This document shows, piece by piece, positions 12,290-20,196 of a stretch of DNA of 23,920 bases (its first letter is position 1; each line of letters opens with the position of its first letter). The translations under genes were made by a program, and so were the position numbers. Source of the DNA: Candidatus Magasanikiibacteriota bacterium. Its GTDB lineage: Bacteria; Patescibacteriota; Patescibacteriia; Magasanikbacterales; UBA10003. Below the pieces are notes generated by a model, which was not told the origin of the DNA, did no database searches, and saw only the letters and a program-made list of their open reading frames with translations. The stretch lies in assembly GCA_026396495.1 (NCBI GenBank), contig JAPLWR010000074.1, positions 1,772 to 25,691 of the forward strand. The letters are read 5' to 3'.

Positions 12290-13576
12290 TTAAGGTTTTA
12301 ATCTGGTGATCATTCTAGGAAAAGGAATGCATTCTCTTATATGCTCTACTCCTGTGATCCAACGTACTGTACGTTCCAAGCCTATACCAAACCCAGAATG
12401 TGGTACACTACCATATTTTCTCATGTCCAGGTACCACTCATAATCCTCAACTTTTAACCCCTCAGCTTTGATTCTTTCTAAAAGCAAATTATAATCATCC
12501 TCACGCTGGCTACCACCAATTAATTCCCCCGCTCCTTCAGTAGCAATCAAATCATCATTTAAAACCAAATCAGGGTTAGATGAATCACGCTTCATATAAA
12601 ATGGCTTGATAGACTTGGGCCATTTTTCAATAAACACTGGCACAGCTGAATCTTTAGTTAACAGTCCTTCATCATCATTACCTAAATCGTCGCCGTATTG
12701 GATATCTGAACCTAATTCCTTTAATTTTTTAATTGCCACATCATAAGATAATCTTACAAACGGAGCATCAGCTTGTTGTAATTTTTGAGTATCTCTTTCT
12801 AAAATTGCTAACTCTTTTTGACAATTGGTCAAGCAATATCTAATAATATAGCGAACCAAATCTTCTTGTAAACGTAAATTTTCTTCATGTTCAATAAAAG
12901 CACCCTCGGCGTCCATCATCCAAAACTCTGTTAAATGTCTTTTTGTCTTACTTTTTTCCGCCCTAAAAACTGGCCCAAAATCATAACATCTCCCAACTGA
13001 AGAGATAGCGGCTTCAATATATAATTGTCCAGATTGAGAAAGAAAGGCATTACCTAAATCAAAATAGGGCACAGCAAAAAGAGTGGTAGTCCCTTCACAA
13101 GCATTGGGCGTAAAAACTGGGGAATCAACTTTAATAAAATTTTGTTGATGCAAAAATTCATTAATAGCTAAAATAATAGCATCGCGCACTCTTAAGATTG
13201 CCCATTGTTTGGGTGACCTAAGCCACAAATGGCGCCATTCCATTAAAAAATCCGGGCCGTGTTCTTTTTTACCAATAGGATATTCCTCAGCTATATGGAT
13301 TAACTTTAAACCGGTAACCTGGAGCTCATATTCACCTATTTTTTTAGGATGCTCTGTTACCACGCCTTGTAATACCACGGATGTTTCTAGCGTTATTTTT
13401 TGACATTGTTCCCATACCTCACTAGCCACGCTTTCTTTATTAACTATAGCTTGCACAAAACCAGATCCATCACGAATCTGCAAAAAATATAAACTGCCGG
13501 AAGAGCGTAGATTAAAAACCCAACCTTTAATTTCCGCTTCTTTATTAACTAATTTATTTAAATCTTTAACCAACAT
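12290..13576 (-). CDS. asnS: Asparaginyl-tRNA synthetase
   Basis: Class IIb synthetase that charges tRNA-Asn directly. The OB fold (residues about 15-100) starts EIKGWVFNLRSSGS. The core has AFLSQSGQLYIEA, motif 2 with RAEKSKTKRHLTEFWMMDAE, ELIGGSQRE and motif 3 with GFGIGLERTVRW; the combination separates it from AspRS. At 428 aa the length is standard. It starts 4 bases after the recO stop, without Shine-Dalgarno, and is the last gene of map-ruvX-recO-asnS. No good terminator for its own strand is visible; the hairpin of the convergent 11495 gene may partly serve. Confidence 0.95.
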   Translation of the reverse strand: MLVKDLNKLVNKEAEIKGWVFNLRSSGSLYFLQIRDGSGFVQAIVNKESVASEVWEQCQKITLETSVVLQGVVTEHPKKIGEYELQVTGLKLIHIAEEYPIGKKEHGPDFLMEWRHLWLRSPKQWAILRVRDAIILAINEFLHQQNFIKVDSPVFTPNACEGTTTLFAVPYFDLGNAFLSQSGQLYIEAAISSVGRCYDFGPVFRAEKSKTKRHLTEFWMMDAEGAFIEHEENLRLQEDLVRYIIRYCLTNCQKELAILERDTQKLQQADAPFVRLSYDVAIKKLKELGSDIQYGDDLGNDDEGLLTKDSAVPVFIEKWPKSIKPFYMKRDSSNPDLVLNDDLIATEGAGELIGGSQREDDYNLLLERIKAEGLKVEDYEWYLDMRKYGSVPHSGFGIGLERTVRWITGVEHIRECIPFPRMITRLKP

Positions 13577-13580
13577 AAAA

Positions 13581-14285
13581 TTATTTTAAAATATGATAAG
13601 AATAAAATTGAGCAAATAAATTTTCTAAAAAAACTTTTTTTTCTTGGTTTAATTTTATCCAAGCTGTTTTTAAACCACTATTTAAAACCAAATGACGTAA
13701 AACTTTTAATTCCTGATTATTAATTTTTTGGCCATCACCTTTCACTATACACTTTTCGCAAAGCAAACCACCCTTAGAAGAAGAGAAATTCACCTCTCCA
13801 CTTCCTACGCTACCCCCACAATTAGCACACTGGTCCAAAATAGGGCTAAATCCGGCCAAAACTACCGCCTGCCACTGGAATAAAGGTAATATTTCCTGAG
13901 CTTCATTTTTAGAAATTAACGACAAAAAATTTTTAAACAGCTGATAAATTTTTGGCTCCTCTTGTTTCTCTGGCAAAATCTTATTCAATAACTCAGCAGC
14001 TTCTTGAGTAGCCCAATTTTTTTTCCAATCAATTAAAACACTCTGGGCTAAAAAATTTTTCAAACTAACTGCTTGGCCAATTTTGTCAAAAGTTTTGCCG
14101 TCAGCCAACATTATTTTAACTTCATTAAAAGGTTCTAAGTGTCCTGATAATTTGCTTTTAAATTTTCTAGCACCAATTGCCAAAAGACGCATCTTTCCCC
14201 AATCTTTACTTAAAAAAATAATTTCCAAATCATTTTCACGCCAATTTCTTTTTTTCAAAACTATCCCCTCAAGGTTGCGCGTCAT
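13581..14285 (-). CDS. recO: DNA repair protein RecO
   Basis: RecO helps load RecA on SSB-covered single-stranded DNA and anneals strands in the RecFOR pathway. The N-terminal OB fold begins NLEGIVLKKRNWRENDLEI, with GKMRLLAIGARK typical of the family. A zinc finger is formed by CANCGG near residue 158 and CEKC near residue 179. At 234 aa the length is normal. The ATG lies 3 bases after the ruvX stop and the gene ends 4 bases before asnS, so it is in the middle of an operon. Confidence 0.93.
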   Translation of the reverse strand: MTRNLEGIVLKKRNWRENDLEIIFLSKDWGKMRLLAIGARKFKSKLSGHLEPFNEVKIMLADGKTFDKIGQAVSLKNFLAQSVLIDWKKNWATQEAAELLNKILPEKQEEPKIYQLFKNFLSLISKNEAQEILPLFQWQAVVLAGFSPILDQCANCGGSVGSGEVNFSSSKGGLLCEKCIVKGDGQKINNQELKVLRHLVLNSGLKTAWIKLNQEKKVFLENLFAQFYSYHILK

Positions 14286-14288
14286 AAA

Positions 14289-14678
14289 TTAAATCTTTTG
14301 CCTCTGCAAATAATCTTCCAAAATAATCATAGCGGCTCCCACATCACGGCTACCTTCTGTTCCTAAAGACATTGTGTCAGAAAGCCTGCTGGTAAAACGC
14401 TCATCAATTTTAATAACTGGAACAAAAATTTTTTTAGATAAACTATCAATAAATTTTTGAGTTTCCAAAGTTTTTTGACTGGCAATACCTGCTAAATTAA
14501 TTGGCAAACCCACAACTACTATATTAATTTTTTCAACTTTAATAATTTCCTCAATCTCCTGAAGAACTAAGTCCCTGCCTTTATTCGCCATTTCTTTAAA
14601 GGGCAAAGGTATAGCACCCGATTCATCAGCTATAGCTAAACCGATTCTTTTAGTTCCGTAATCAATTGCTAAAATCAT
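14289..14678 (-). CDS. ruvX: Putative Holliday junction resolvase / pre-16S rRNA nuclease YqgF
   Basis: RNase H-fold nuclease; E. coli YqgF trims the 5' end of pre-16S rRNA, and the family is also called RuvX. The N-terminus MILAIDYGTKRIGLAIAD contains the catalytic aspartate (Asp6) and the GTKRIG signature. IVVVGLPIN and DERFTS follow, and the last acidic residues lie in GSRDVGAAMIILEDYL. At 129 aa the length is standard. It starts 1 base after the map stop and sits 3 bases before recO. Confidence 0.93.
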   Translation of the reverse strand: MILAIDYGTKRIGLAIADESGAIPLPFKEMANKGRDLVLQEIEEIIKVEKINIVVVGLPINLAGIASQKTLETQKFIDSLSKKIFVPVIKIDERFTSRLSDTMSLGTEGSRDVGAAMIILEDYLQRQKI

Positions 14679-14679
14679 A

Positions 14680-15462
14680 TTAAGTTACTATCTCACAACC
14701 ATTTTTTGTTACCACCACTGTATGTTCAAAATGAGCAGATTTTTTTCCATCTGCAGTTTTAATAGTAAAACCATCATTTCCATCAACAACTCTCCAAGTG
14801 CCCAAATTAATCATCGGTTCAATAGCCAAAACCATACCTTCTTTTATCTCTATTTTTTCTAAGGAGGGATCATAATAATTTGGAATCCTAGGTTCTTCAT
14901 GCACAGCATAGCCCACTCCATGCCCAACTAAATCGCGAACAATTCCATAACCAAACCTAGAAACATACTTTTCTATTGCTTTACCAATATCGCTAATTCT
15001 ACGACCCGGTTTAACTTCTTTAATGCCTAAATAAAGAGATTTTTTAGTTACTTCTAAAAGTTTTAACACTTCTTTGGAAACTTTACCTACTGGCATAGTA
15101 ACGGCAGTATCAGTGTAATAACCATTAACGGCTGGGTATTCTATACCGATATCAATACCAATAATATCCCCTTCTTCTAATTTTTTAGCTGGTATGGCTG
15201 GGGTATGTACAACTTCATCATTTACAGAGGTACATAAAATAGTAGGATAAGCTGGTCCTCCACCACCTCTATAATATTTAAAAGCTGGTCTAGCACCTGC
15301 CTGCTTGATTAGTTCTTCTGCCTTAGCTTCTAAATCAGCTGTGGTGATGTCTGGTTTAACCATTTTAGCTAACTCTTGTAAAATATCACCCAAAATACGC
15401 CCGCCTTTCTTAATTTGGGCTATTTCTTCTGGAGTTTTAATTGTAATTTGGCCTTCTCTCAT
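14680..15462 (-). CDS. map: Type I methionine aminopeptidase
   Basis: Removes the initiator methionine from nascent proteins. All five metal ligands are visible: Asp104 (GIDIG), Asp118 (YTDTAVT), His181 (GHGVG), Glu215 (IEPM) and Glu246 (FEHT), plus His86 in NDEVVHTPA. At 260 aa, without zinc-finger extension, it is a simple type Ia enzyme. In many bacteria map follows adk in the same operon; here a terminator and a separate promoter lie between them. The predicted transcription start is about 4 bases before the ATG, so the mRNA is nearly leaderless. Downstream are ruvX, recO and asnS rather than infA and rpmJ. Confidence 0.95.
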   Translation of the reverse strand: MREGQITIKTPEEIAQIKKGGRILGDILQELAKMVKPDITTADLEAKAEELIKQAGARPAFKYYRGGGGPAYPTILCTSVNDEVVHTPAIPAKKLEEGDIIGIDIGIEYPAVNGYYTDTAVTMPVGKVSKEVLKLLEVTKKSLYLGIKEVKPGRRISDIGKAIEKYVSRFGYGIVRDLVGHGVGYAVHEEPRIPNYYDPSLEKIEIKEGMVLAIEPMINLGTWRVVDGNDGFTIKTADGKKSAHFEHTVVVTKNGCEIVT

Positions 15463-15472
15463 ATTTTAATTC

Positions 15473-15501
15473 ATTTTAGCTTAAATTTTAACTTCTAGCA
15501 A
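15473..15501 (-). promoter_or_regulatory. Promoter of map-ruvX-recO-asnS
   Basis: On the minus strand, TTGCTA (complement of 15496-15501), a 17-bp spacer and TAAAAT (complement of 15473-15478). The predicted start near 15466 leaves about 4 bases before the map ATG. Confidence 0.65.
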
Positions 15502-15516
15502 GATTGAACTCAAATC

Positions 15517-15548
15517 AAAACGCCCCCAGTATAATCTAGGAGCGTTTT
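15517..15548 (-). terminator. Intrinsic terminator of adk
   Basis: On the minus strand the arms AAAACGCTCCTAG and CTGGGGGCGTTTT pair over 13 positions including two G-U pairs, around a 6-base loop, ending in four T. The G-U pairs exist only in the minus-strand RNA, so it belongs to adk, whose stop is 2 bases away. Confidence 0.75.
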
Positions 15549-15550
15549 AC

Positions 15551-16225
15551 TTATTTTTTAAGAGCTCTAGTAACTTCAGTAAAAACTTTTTCAATACTAT
15601 CCATTCCTTCTATTTCTTTGACTAATTTGGGATCAAATTTTTTAAATTCTTCAGCAATTAAAGCTAATGAAGATTCTCCTTGATCCGCTATTCTTCTTTT
15701 AAACACTTCTTCATTTTTATCATCAAATCTTTTCTTTAAAACTCCTCCGCACTTAGGACAAGTTGCCCAATCTTGAGTTTCTGTAGTATAAGGAATATTT
15801 AAACCGCAGACAGAACAAACCCGACGATAACTCAAACGACGCCACGATTCTTCTTCTGTCAATCTTAACCAAATCACGGCCAATTCTGGTAAAAAATTCT
15901 TTTCTGAAAAAAACTTTAAAAATTCATGTGCTTGAGAACCCCGACGAATAGCTCCATCTAAAACTACTCCTTTGCCTTGATTAATATAATCTGTAATAGC
16001 CGCAAAGACTAATTTAAAAATTAACCAGTCAGCAACCATTTCTCCTCTTTCTACTTTTTCTGCTTCCGCCACTTCTTCTTTAGTGTACTGATTTTTATTT
16101 TCCAAAAGTTTTCTTAATAATTCACCAGTAGAAATGTGTTTGTAATTAAATTTTTCAGATAAAAGTTCCGCCTGAGTACCCTTACCAGATCCCGGAGGGC
16201 CCAAGAAAATGATGATTTTTTTCAT
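15551..16225 (-). CDS. adk: Adenylate kinase, divergent, zinc-LID type
   Basis: P-loop nucleotide kinase interconverting AMP, ATP and ADP. GPPGSGKG (residues 9-16) and STGELLR are normal. The LID has two zinc-binding pairs (CSVCG and CPKCG) and the usual FDDKNEE stretch. The AMP-site motif normally written DGFPRT reads DGAIRR: the arginine is kept but Phe, Pro and Thr are replaced. The C-terminal motif is also altered (ADQGESSLALI). At 224 aa the length is normal. It follows secY as in many genomes but has its own strong promoter and a leader hairpin. A related nucleoside monophosphate kinase with shifted specificity cannot be excluded. Confidence 0.85.
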   Translation of the reverse strand: MKKIIIFLGPPGSGKGTQAELLSEKFNYKHISTGELLRKLLENKNQYTKEEVAEAEKVERGEMVADWLIFKLVFAAITDYINQGKGVVLDGAIRRGSQAHEFLKFFSEKNFLPELAVIWLRLTEEESWRRLSYRRVCSVCGLNIPYTTETQDWATCPKCGGVLKKRFDDKNEEVFKRRIADQGESSLALIAEEFKKFDPKLVKEIEGMDSIEKVFTEVTRALKK

Positions 16226-16238
16226 GTGAAATAGATTA

Positions 16239-16257
16239 AAGAGCCAAAAAGGCTCTT
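16239..16257 (-). promoter_or_regulatory. Stem-loop in the adk leader
   Basis: In the minus-strand RNA, AAGAGCC (complement of 16251-16257), a U5 loop and GGCUCUU (complement of 16239-16245) form a perfect 7-bp stem. It starts about 4 bases after the predicted transcription start and ends 13 bases before the ATG. It is not followed by a T run, so it is not a terminator. It may protect the 5' end or control translation. Confidence 0.5.
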
Positions 16258-16267
16258 AAGCAAAAGA

Positions 16268-16296
16268 ATTATAACATTAAAAAATATGTTTGGCAA
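16268..16296 (-). promoter_or_regulatory. Promoter of adk
   Basis: On the minus strand, TTGCCA (complement of 16291-16296), a 17-bp spacer and a perfect TATAAT (complement of 16268-16273) with an extended -10 TG. The predicted start is near 16261, leader about 36 bases. Confidence 0.8.
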
Positions 16297-16311
16297 ATCC
16301 CCCACCTAGAG

Positions 16312-16350
16312 TAATTATAAAACCCCCGATCAACGGGGGTTTTATAATTA
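16312..16350. terminator. Terminator of the ribosomal/secY operon
   Basis: 17-bp perfect arms (16312-16328 and 16334-16350) with a 5-base loop; the core is CCCCCG/CGGGGG with TTTT on the descending side of either strand. It lies 4 bases after the secY stop and upstream of the adk promoter, so it separates the two units. Confidence 0.9.
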
Positions 16351-16354
16351 AAAA

Positions 16355-17629
16355 CTAATATTGTTCGTACTCCCTCATGGTTAGCTGAGATTCTACTTGC
16401 TTAACAATTTCAATCACCACGGCCACGACAATCAATAAAGAGGTACCACCAATTACCATAGATTGACTACCGGTCATACTTTTAACTATTAAAGGCAAAA
16501 CAGCAATAGCACCCAAAAACACAGAACTGGCTAACAAAATTCTATTCATAATGTATTGCAAATATTCGGCAGTTGTTTTTCCAGGTCTAACACCGGGAAT
16601 AAAACCTCCCTGTTTTTGCAAATTTTCCGCAATTTTTTGAGGATGAAAAATAACGGCAGTGTAAAAGTAAGTAAAAGCAACTACCAACAAAAAGTACAAA
16701 GCGGCGTAAAAAATTGAATTATTAAATAATTGAATAGTACCCTGAGCTAAATGAGAAATCCAGGCAGTTTTAACTCTTAAAAAGAATTGCGCCACCATAG
16801 GAGGAAACAAGATAATAGAGATAGCAAAAATAATTGGAATAACACCAGCCATATTTACTCTTAATGGTAAATGGGTATTAGAACCGCCAAATACTTTATT
16901 TCCTCTTACTTGTTTAGCATAAACAACAGGAATATTTCTTTGAGCCTCTGTCACAAAAACTACGCCCACAATAGTCACCACAGCAATTGCCACATATAAA
17001 ATTACCTGAACTAATTGGCTGCTGTCAAAAGTTACAGCCATTTGTTGTAATCGTTGTGGTAAAGAAGAAATAATACCGGCAAAAATCAAAATAGAAATGC
17101 CATTACCAATACCTTTTTCAGAAATTAATTCACCCAACCACATTAAAAATACTGTTCCGGCAGTAATAGTAATCATGGAGGTAATCAATCTAACAAGGGA
17201 TAAATCAGTAATAATGCCTTGGCCAGTTTGCCTTAAAAGCATAATCATGGCATAAGACTGCAAAAAAGCCAAAGGAACGCTCAAAAGACGGGTGTATTGA
17301 TTAATGCGGCGTTGTCCGGCCTCCCCTTCTTTGGTCATCTCTTCCAAACTAGGAACGATCATAGCCAAAAGCTGAAAAATAATAGAGGCGGTAATATAAG
17401 GACCAACACCTAACATGACCACAGAAAAATTTTGCATAGTGCCTCCAGAAAAAACATTCATGAGGCCTAACAATTGGTTGGATTCAAAAAATCTTCTTAA
17501 AGCTGTTACATCAACTCCAGGCACAGGAATATAAGCCACCAGACGAAAGACCACCAAGATCGCCAAAACAAAAACAATTTTATTACGTAGGTCTTTTATT
17601 TTCCAAATTTGAGAAATTTTTTCTAACAT
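16355..17629 (-). CDS. secY: Preprotein translocase subunit SecY
   Basis: Channel of the Sec translocon in the inner membrane. The start MLEKISQIWKIKDLRNKI and the first membrane helix leading to YIPVPGVD are typical. About ten hydrophobic segments can be seen over 424 aa. The plug-region sequence NVFSGGTMQNFSVVMLGVGPYI, SEKGIGNGIS and the cytoplasmic loop with GKTTAEYLQ are family landmarks. It is the last gene of the ribosomal operon, separated from rplO by 46 bases containing a hairpin, and ends in TAG before a strong terminator. Confidence 0.96.
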   Translation of the reverse strand: MLEKISQIWKIKDLRNKIVFVLAILVVFRLVAYIPVPGVDVTALRRFFESNQLLGLMNVFSGGTMQNFSVVMLGVGPYITASIIFQLLAMIVPSLEEMTKEGEAGQRRINQYTRLLSVPLAFLQSYAMIMLLRQTGQGIITDLSLVRLITSMITITAGTVFLMWLGELISEKGIGNGISILIFAGIISSLPQRLQQMAVTFDSSQLVQVILYVAIAVVTIVGVVFVTEAQRNIPVVYAKQVRGNKVFGGSNTHLPLRVNMAGVIPIIFAISIILFPPMVAQFFLRVKTAWISHLAQGTIQLFNNSIFYAALYFLLVVAFTYFYTAVIFHPQKIAENLQKQGGFIPGVRPGKTTAEYLQYIMNRILLASSVFLGAIAVLPLIVKSMTGSQSMVIGGTSLLIVVAVVIEIVKQVESQLTMREYEQY

Positions 17630-17645
17630 ATTAAAAGTTTTAAAT

Positions 17646-17669
17646 TATGCCCCGAATTTACGAGGCATA
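17646..17669 (-). promoter_or_regulatory. Hairpin between rplO and secY
   Basis: In the minus-strand RNA, UAUGCCUCG pairs with CGGGGCAUA (one U-G pair) around a 6-base loop. No T run follows, so it is not a strong terminator. It occupies one of the two largest gaps (46 bases) of the ribosomal operon, so a processing or attenuation site is possible. Confidence 0.45.
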
Positions 17670-17675
17670 AACAAA

Positions 17676-18110
17676 CTAAAGTACTTTACCACCGGCTGCT
17701 TCAATTTTCTTCTTAGCTGACTCGGAAAGCTTACAACCAGAAACCTCTAATTTTTTTGTAAATTCTCCTCCGCTTAAAAGTTTGACGGGACTAATAGTTT
17801 TGATAAATTTTTTGTCCAACAAAGTTTGAGGATTAACTTTTTCACCATCATTAAATACAGCTTGTATTCTATCTAAATTAATGGCTGTAGCCCGTATTTT
17901 GAAACTCTTAAAACCTCTTAATTTTGGAGTACTCAAAAGAATATTCCTAAAACCTTTTTGTTTAAGACGATTTCTACCACCAGATCTAGATTTTTGACCC
18001 TTAGAGCCACGGGCAGCTGTGGTACCTTTTCCAGAAGCATTACCGCGGCCTACTCTTTTAGGTGTTTTTCTAGCTCCGACGTTAGGTTTTAATTTATGTA
18101 TTGTTGACAT
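17676..18110 (-). CDS. rplO: 50S ribosomal protein L15
   Basis: Large-subunit assembly protein. The basic, glycine-rich N-terminus contains KRVGRGNASGKGTTAARGSKGQKSRSGG-type sequence (residues about 18-46), the signature of L15. The C-terminal domain ends SAKKKIEAAGGKVL. At 144 aa the length is normal. It begins 2 bases after the rpsE stop, where most bacteria have rpmD (L30); there is no room for that gene here. It ends in TAG. Confidence 0.96.
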   Translation of the reverse strand: MSTIHKLKPNVGARKTPKRVGRGNASGKGTTAARGSKGQKSRSGGRNRLKQKGFRNILLSTPKLRGFKSFKIRATAINLDRIQAVFNDGEKVNPQTLLDKKFIKTISPVKLLSGGEFTKKLEVSGCKLSESAKKKIEAAGGKVL

Positions 18111-18112
18111 AT

Positions 18113-18634
18113 TTACTTTTTGCTAACTGTGCGTAATTTTAAACTTTTCAAAGCTTTAATTGTTGCACGTGCATTATTTACTTTATTATTACCACCTAAC
18201 ATTTTACCTACCACATCTGGAACACCGCCTAATTCCAAAACTACTCTCATGGCTCCCCCAGCAATAATACCGGATCCAGCTGGAGCTGGTTTTAAAAGAA
18301 TTTGAGCTGAATGTTCTTTTAACGCAACCCAGTGAGGAATAGTGGTTTTAGATAAAGCAATTTTAAAAAGAGTTTTTTTGGCTAATCTGGTAGCTTTACT
18401 AACTGCTAAAGCCACATCGGCCCCCTTGGCAATACCAAAACCAACCTTACCTTTTCTATCACCAATAACAACAGCGGCTCTAAAACGCATTCTTTTACCA
18501 CCCTTAGTAACTCTAGTTACTCTAGCCAAATCTAAAATCACGCTATCAAATTCCTTTTCTTCAAACGGTTTATCAGATCTTCCACGTCTCTCACCTTTAT
18601 TGGTGCCTTTAAATTGTTTTTTGTTTTCTTCCAT
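18113..18634 (-). CDS. rpsE: 30S ribosomal protein S5
   Basis: S5 lies near the mRNA entry tunnel and supports decoding accuracy. The N-domain has RVTRVTKGGKRMRFRA, and the C-domain has APAGSGIIAGGAMRVVLELGG and KMLGGNNKVNNARAT. I start it at 18634 (MEENKKQ), giving 173 aa. An in-frame ATG at 18676 would overlap rplR and is not conserved. The gene starts 10 bases after the rplR stop. Confidence 0.95.
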   Translation of the reverse strand: MEENKKQFKGTNKGERRGRSDKPFEEKEFDSVILDLARVTRVTKGGKRMRFRAAVVIGDRKGKVGFGIAKGADVALAVSKATRLAKKTLFKIALSKTTIPHWVALKEHSAQILLKPAPAGSGIIAGGAMRVVLELGGVPDVVGKMLGGNNKVNNARATIKALKSLKLRTVSKK

Positions 18635-18644
18635 AAAGATTATA

Positions 18645-19013
18645 TTAAAACTGTAATCCGCCGGCTCTTGCAGCATCAGCTACGGCTTTAACTCTGCCAT
18701 GATAAGCAGAACCACCACGGTCAAAACAAACGGCAGTTATTTTTTTATCCAAAGCTTTTTTAGCTAAATCCAAACCAGCCTCGTAAGCTTCGGCAGTTTT
18801 ACCTTTAAAAGGATTATCCTTACCAACTTTTATACCTCGGCTAGTGGCAGCAACTAAAGTTTTACCGCTAACATCATCGATTAACTGTAAAGAAACATAA
18901 TTTAAGCTTCTTTTGACAGATAAACGAGGTCTAAGAGCAGTGCCAGAAATTTTGGCCCTAACTCTATTATGTCTTCTTTCTAATTTTTGTCCTTTTGCTT
19001 TAGTGCTATTCAT
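18645..19013 (-). CDS. rplR: 50S ribosomal protein L18
   Basis: 5S rRNA-binding protein. RHNRVRAKISGTALRPRLSV and the C-terminal DRGGSAYHGRVKAVADAARAGG-type ending (last 25 residues) are diagnostic. I choose the ATG at 19013 (MNSTKAKG), giving 122 aa, the usual length. The longer form from 19097 would run back into rplF. The gene begins 10 bases after the rplF stop. Confidence 0.95.
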   Translation of the reverse strand: MNSTKAKGQKLERRHNRVRAKISGTALRPRLSVKRSLNYVSLQLIDDVSGKTLVAATSRGIKVGKDNPFKGKTAEAYEAGLDLAKKALDKKITAVCFDRGGSAYHGRVKAVADAARAGGLQF

Positions 19014-19023
19014 AAAAATATCT

Positions 19024-19569
19024 TTAAGAAGATTTAGTTGCGGCCTTGCCGGCTTTTCTTCTAATAATTTCATCGGAATATTTAATACCTTTTCCAAGGT
19101 AAGGTTCCGGCTTTTTAATCTCCCTAATTTGAGCAGCTACACTGCCAACCAATTGTTTGTCAAAACCTTTAATAGTAATGATATTCTTTTCCACGGTTAC
19201 ATCAATACCCTGAGGAATAGAAAAATTTACGGGGTGAGAAAAACCTACATCCAAAACGATTCCTTTACCCCTAACTTCGGCTTTAAAACCAATACCATTC
19301 ATTTCTAATTTTTTTTCATATCCTTTAACAACACCCTCCACCATATTTTTCAACAGGCTACCAAATAAACCCCACAAGGCTCTGTCGCTTTTTAATTCTA
19401 CATCTTTAACTGAAATTTTTAATTCATTGCCATCTTTAACCACAGAAACGCGAGGATGCAAAGTTTGTTCTAAAGTGCCCTTAGGACCTTTAATCACAAC
19501 CTTACTGTCTGTAACAGTAGCTTCTACTTGAGCTGGCAAAATGATTGATTTTTTTCCAATTCTAGACAT
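19024..19569 (-). CDS. rplF: 50S ribosomal protein L6
   Basis: Binds 23S rRNA near the sarcin-ricin loop. It starts MSRIGKKSIILP at 19569, 1 base after the rpsH stop. Both repeated L6 folds are present (VVIKGPKGTLEQ and IITIKGFDKQLVG), and the C-terminal signature is PEPYLGKGIKYSDE followed by RRKAGKAA. At 181 aa the length is standard. Confidence 0.96.
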   Translation of the reverse strand: MSRIGKKSIILPAQVEATVTDSKVVIKGPKGTLEQTLHPRVSVVKDGNELKISVKDVELKSDRALWGLFGSLLKNMVEGVVKGYEKKLEMNGIGFKAEVRGKGIVLDVGFSHPVNFSIPQGIDVTVEKNIITIKGFDKQLVGSVAAQIREIKKPEPYLGKGIKYSDEIIRRKAGKAATKSS

Positions 19570-19570
19570 A

Positions 19571-19960
19571 TTAGTAAACTTCACAAATTAACTCTCCACC
19601 AATGTTTCTTTTCTTGGCTTCTTTATTATTCATTATACCCTGAGAGGTAGAAAGGATGGAAATACCAAAACCATTTCTAACAGATAAGATATTATCCTTA
19701 TCAACATAGACTCTCCTACCTGGTTTGCTAACGCGCTTTAATGAAGTGACAGCCGGTCCATTATCAACATACTTCAAACCAATCTTGATATTCCTTGAAC
19801 CTTCTTCAGTATTTTCTACATTCTTTATAAAACCATCTTGTAATAAAATATTAGCGATTGCTAATTTCACTTTGGAAAAAGGAACAACAACCTCAGCCTT
19901 TTTAACGGCGGAAGCGTTTCTGATTCTTGTAAGCATGTCTGCTATAGGATCGGTAAACAT
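19571..19960 (-). CDS. rpsH: 30S ribosomal protein S8
   Basis: Primary 16S rRNA binder in the central domain that also commonly represses the spc operon. It begins MFTDPIADMLTRIRNA at 19960, and ends GFGISILSTSQGIMNNKEAK followed by GGELICEVY, both typical. At 129 aa the length is normal. An in-frame ATG at 20044 would overlap rpsN and is not conserved. A weak purine-rich stretch (AGAGAAAAG) lies upstream of the start. The 46-base gap before it holds no clear hairpin. Confidence 0.95.
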   Translation of the reverse strand: MFTDPIADMLTRIRNASAVKKAEVVVPFSKVKLAIANILLQDGFIKNVENTEEGSRNIKIGLKYVDNGPAVTSLKRVSKPGRRVYVDKDNILSVRNGFGISILSTSQGIMNNKEAKKRNIGGELICEVY

Positions 19961-20006
19961 AATTTTTCTTTTCTCTGTAATTTTTGTATTAAAACTTGAT
20001 TTAAAA

Positions 20007-20192
20007 TTACCAACTGGATTTTGTAATACCTGGCAATTCGCCACGATTAGCTAACTCTCTAAAACAAATACGACATAACTCAAAATCTCTCATGTAGCCA
20101 TGTCTACGACCGCATTTCCAACAACGGTTAACCTGACGTGTGGTAAACTTGGCTATTTTTTTTGATTTTGCAATTTTTGCTTCAGTTGCCAT
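20007..20192 (-). CDS. rpsN: 30S ribosomal protein S14, zinc-binding short type
   Basis: Short S14 (61 aa from the ATG at 20192) with two CxxC pairs, CWKC and CRIC, that bind zinc. The tail [16 protein letters not shown] is typical. This is the zinc form common in Gram-positives and many deep-branching bacteria, not the longer zinc-free form. An ATG at 20207 would overlap the rplE stop, so the shorter start is chosen. Confidence 0.95.
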   Translation of the reverse strand: MATEAKIAKSKKIAKFTTRQVNRCWKCGRRHGYMRDFELCRICFRELANRGELPGITKSSW

Positions 20193-20196
20193 AATT

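Noticed and set aside
16217..16232. A parS-like 16-mer at the adk start (13 of 16 matches to the Bacillus parS consensus on the minus strand).
   Set aside because: It overlaps the adk start codon, is not a good palindrome at its centre, and a different 12/16 match inside rpsE shows such scores arise by chance.
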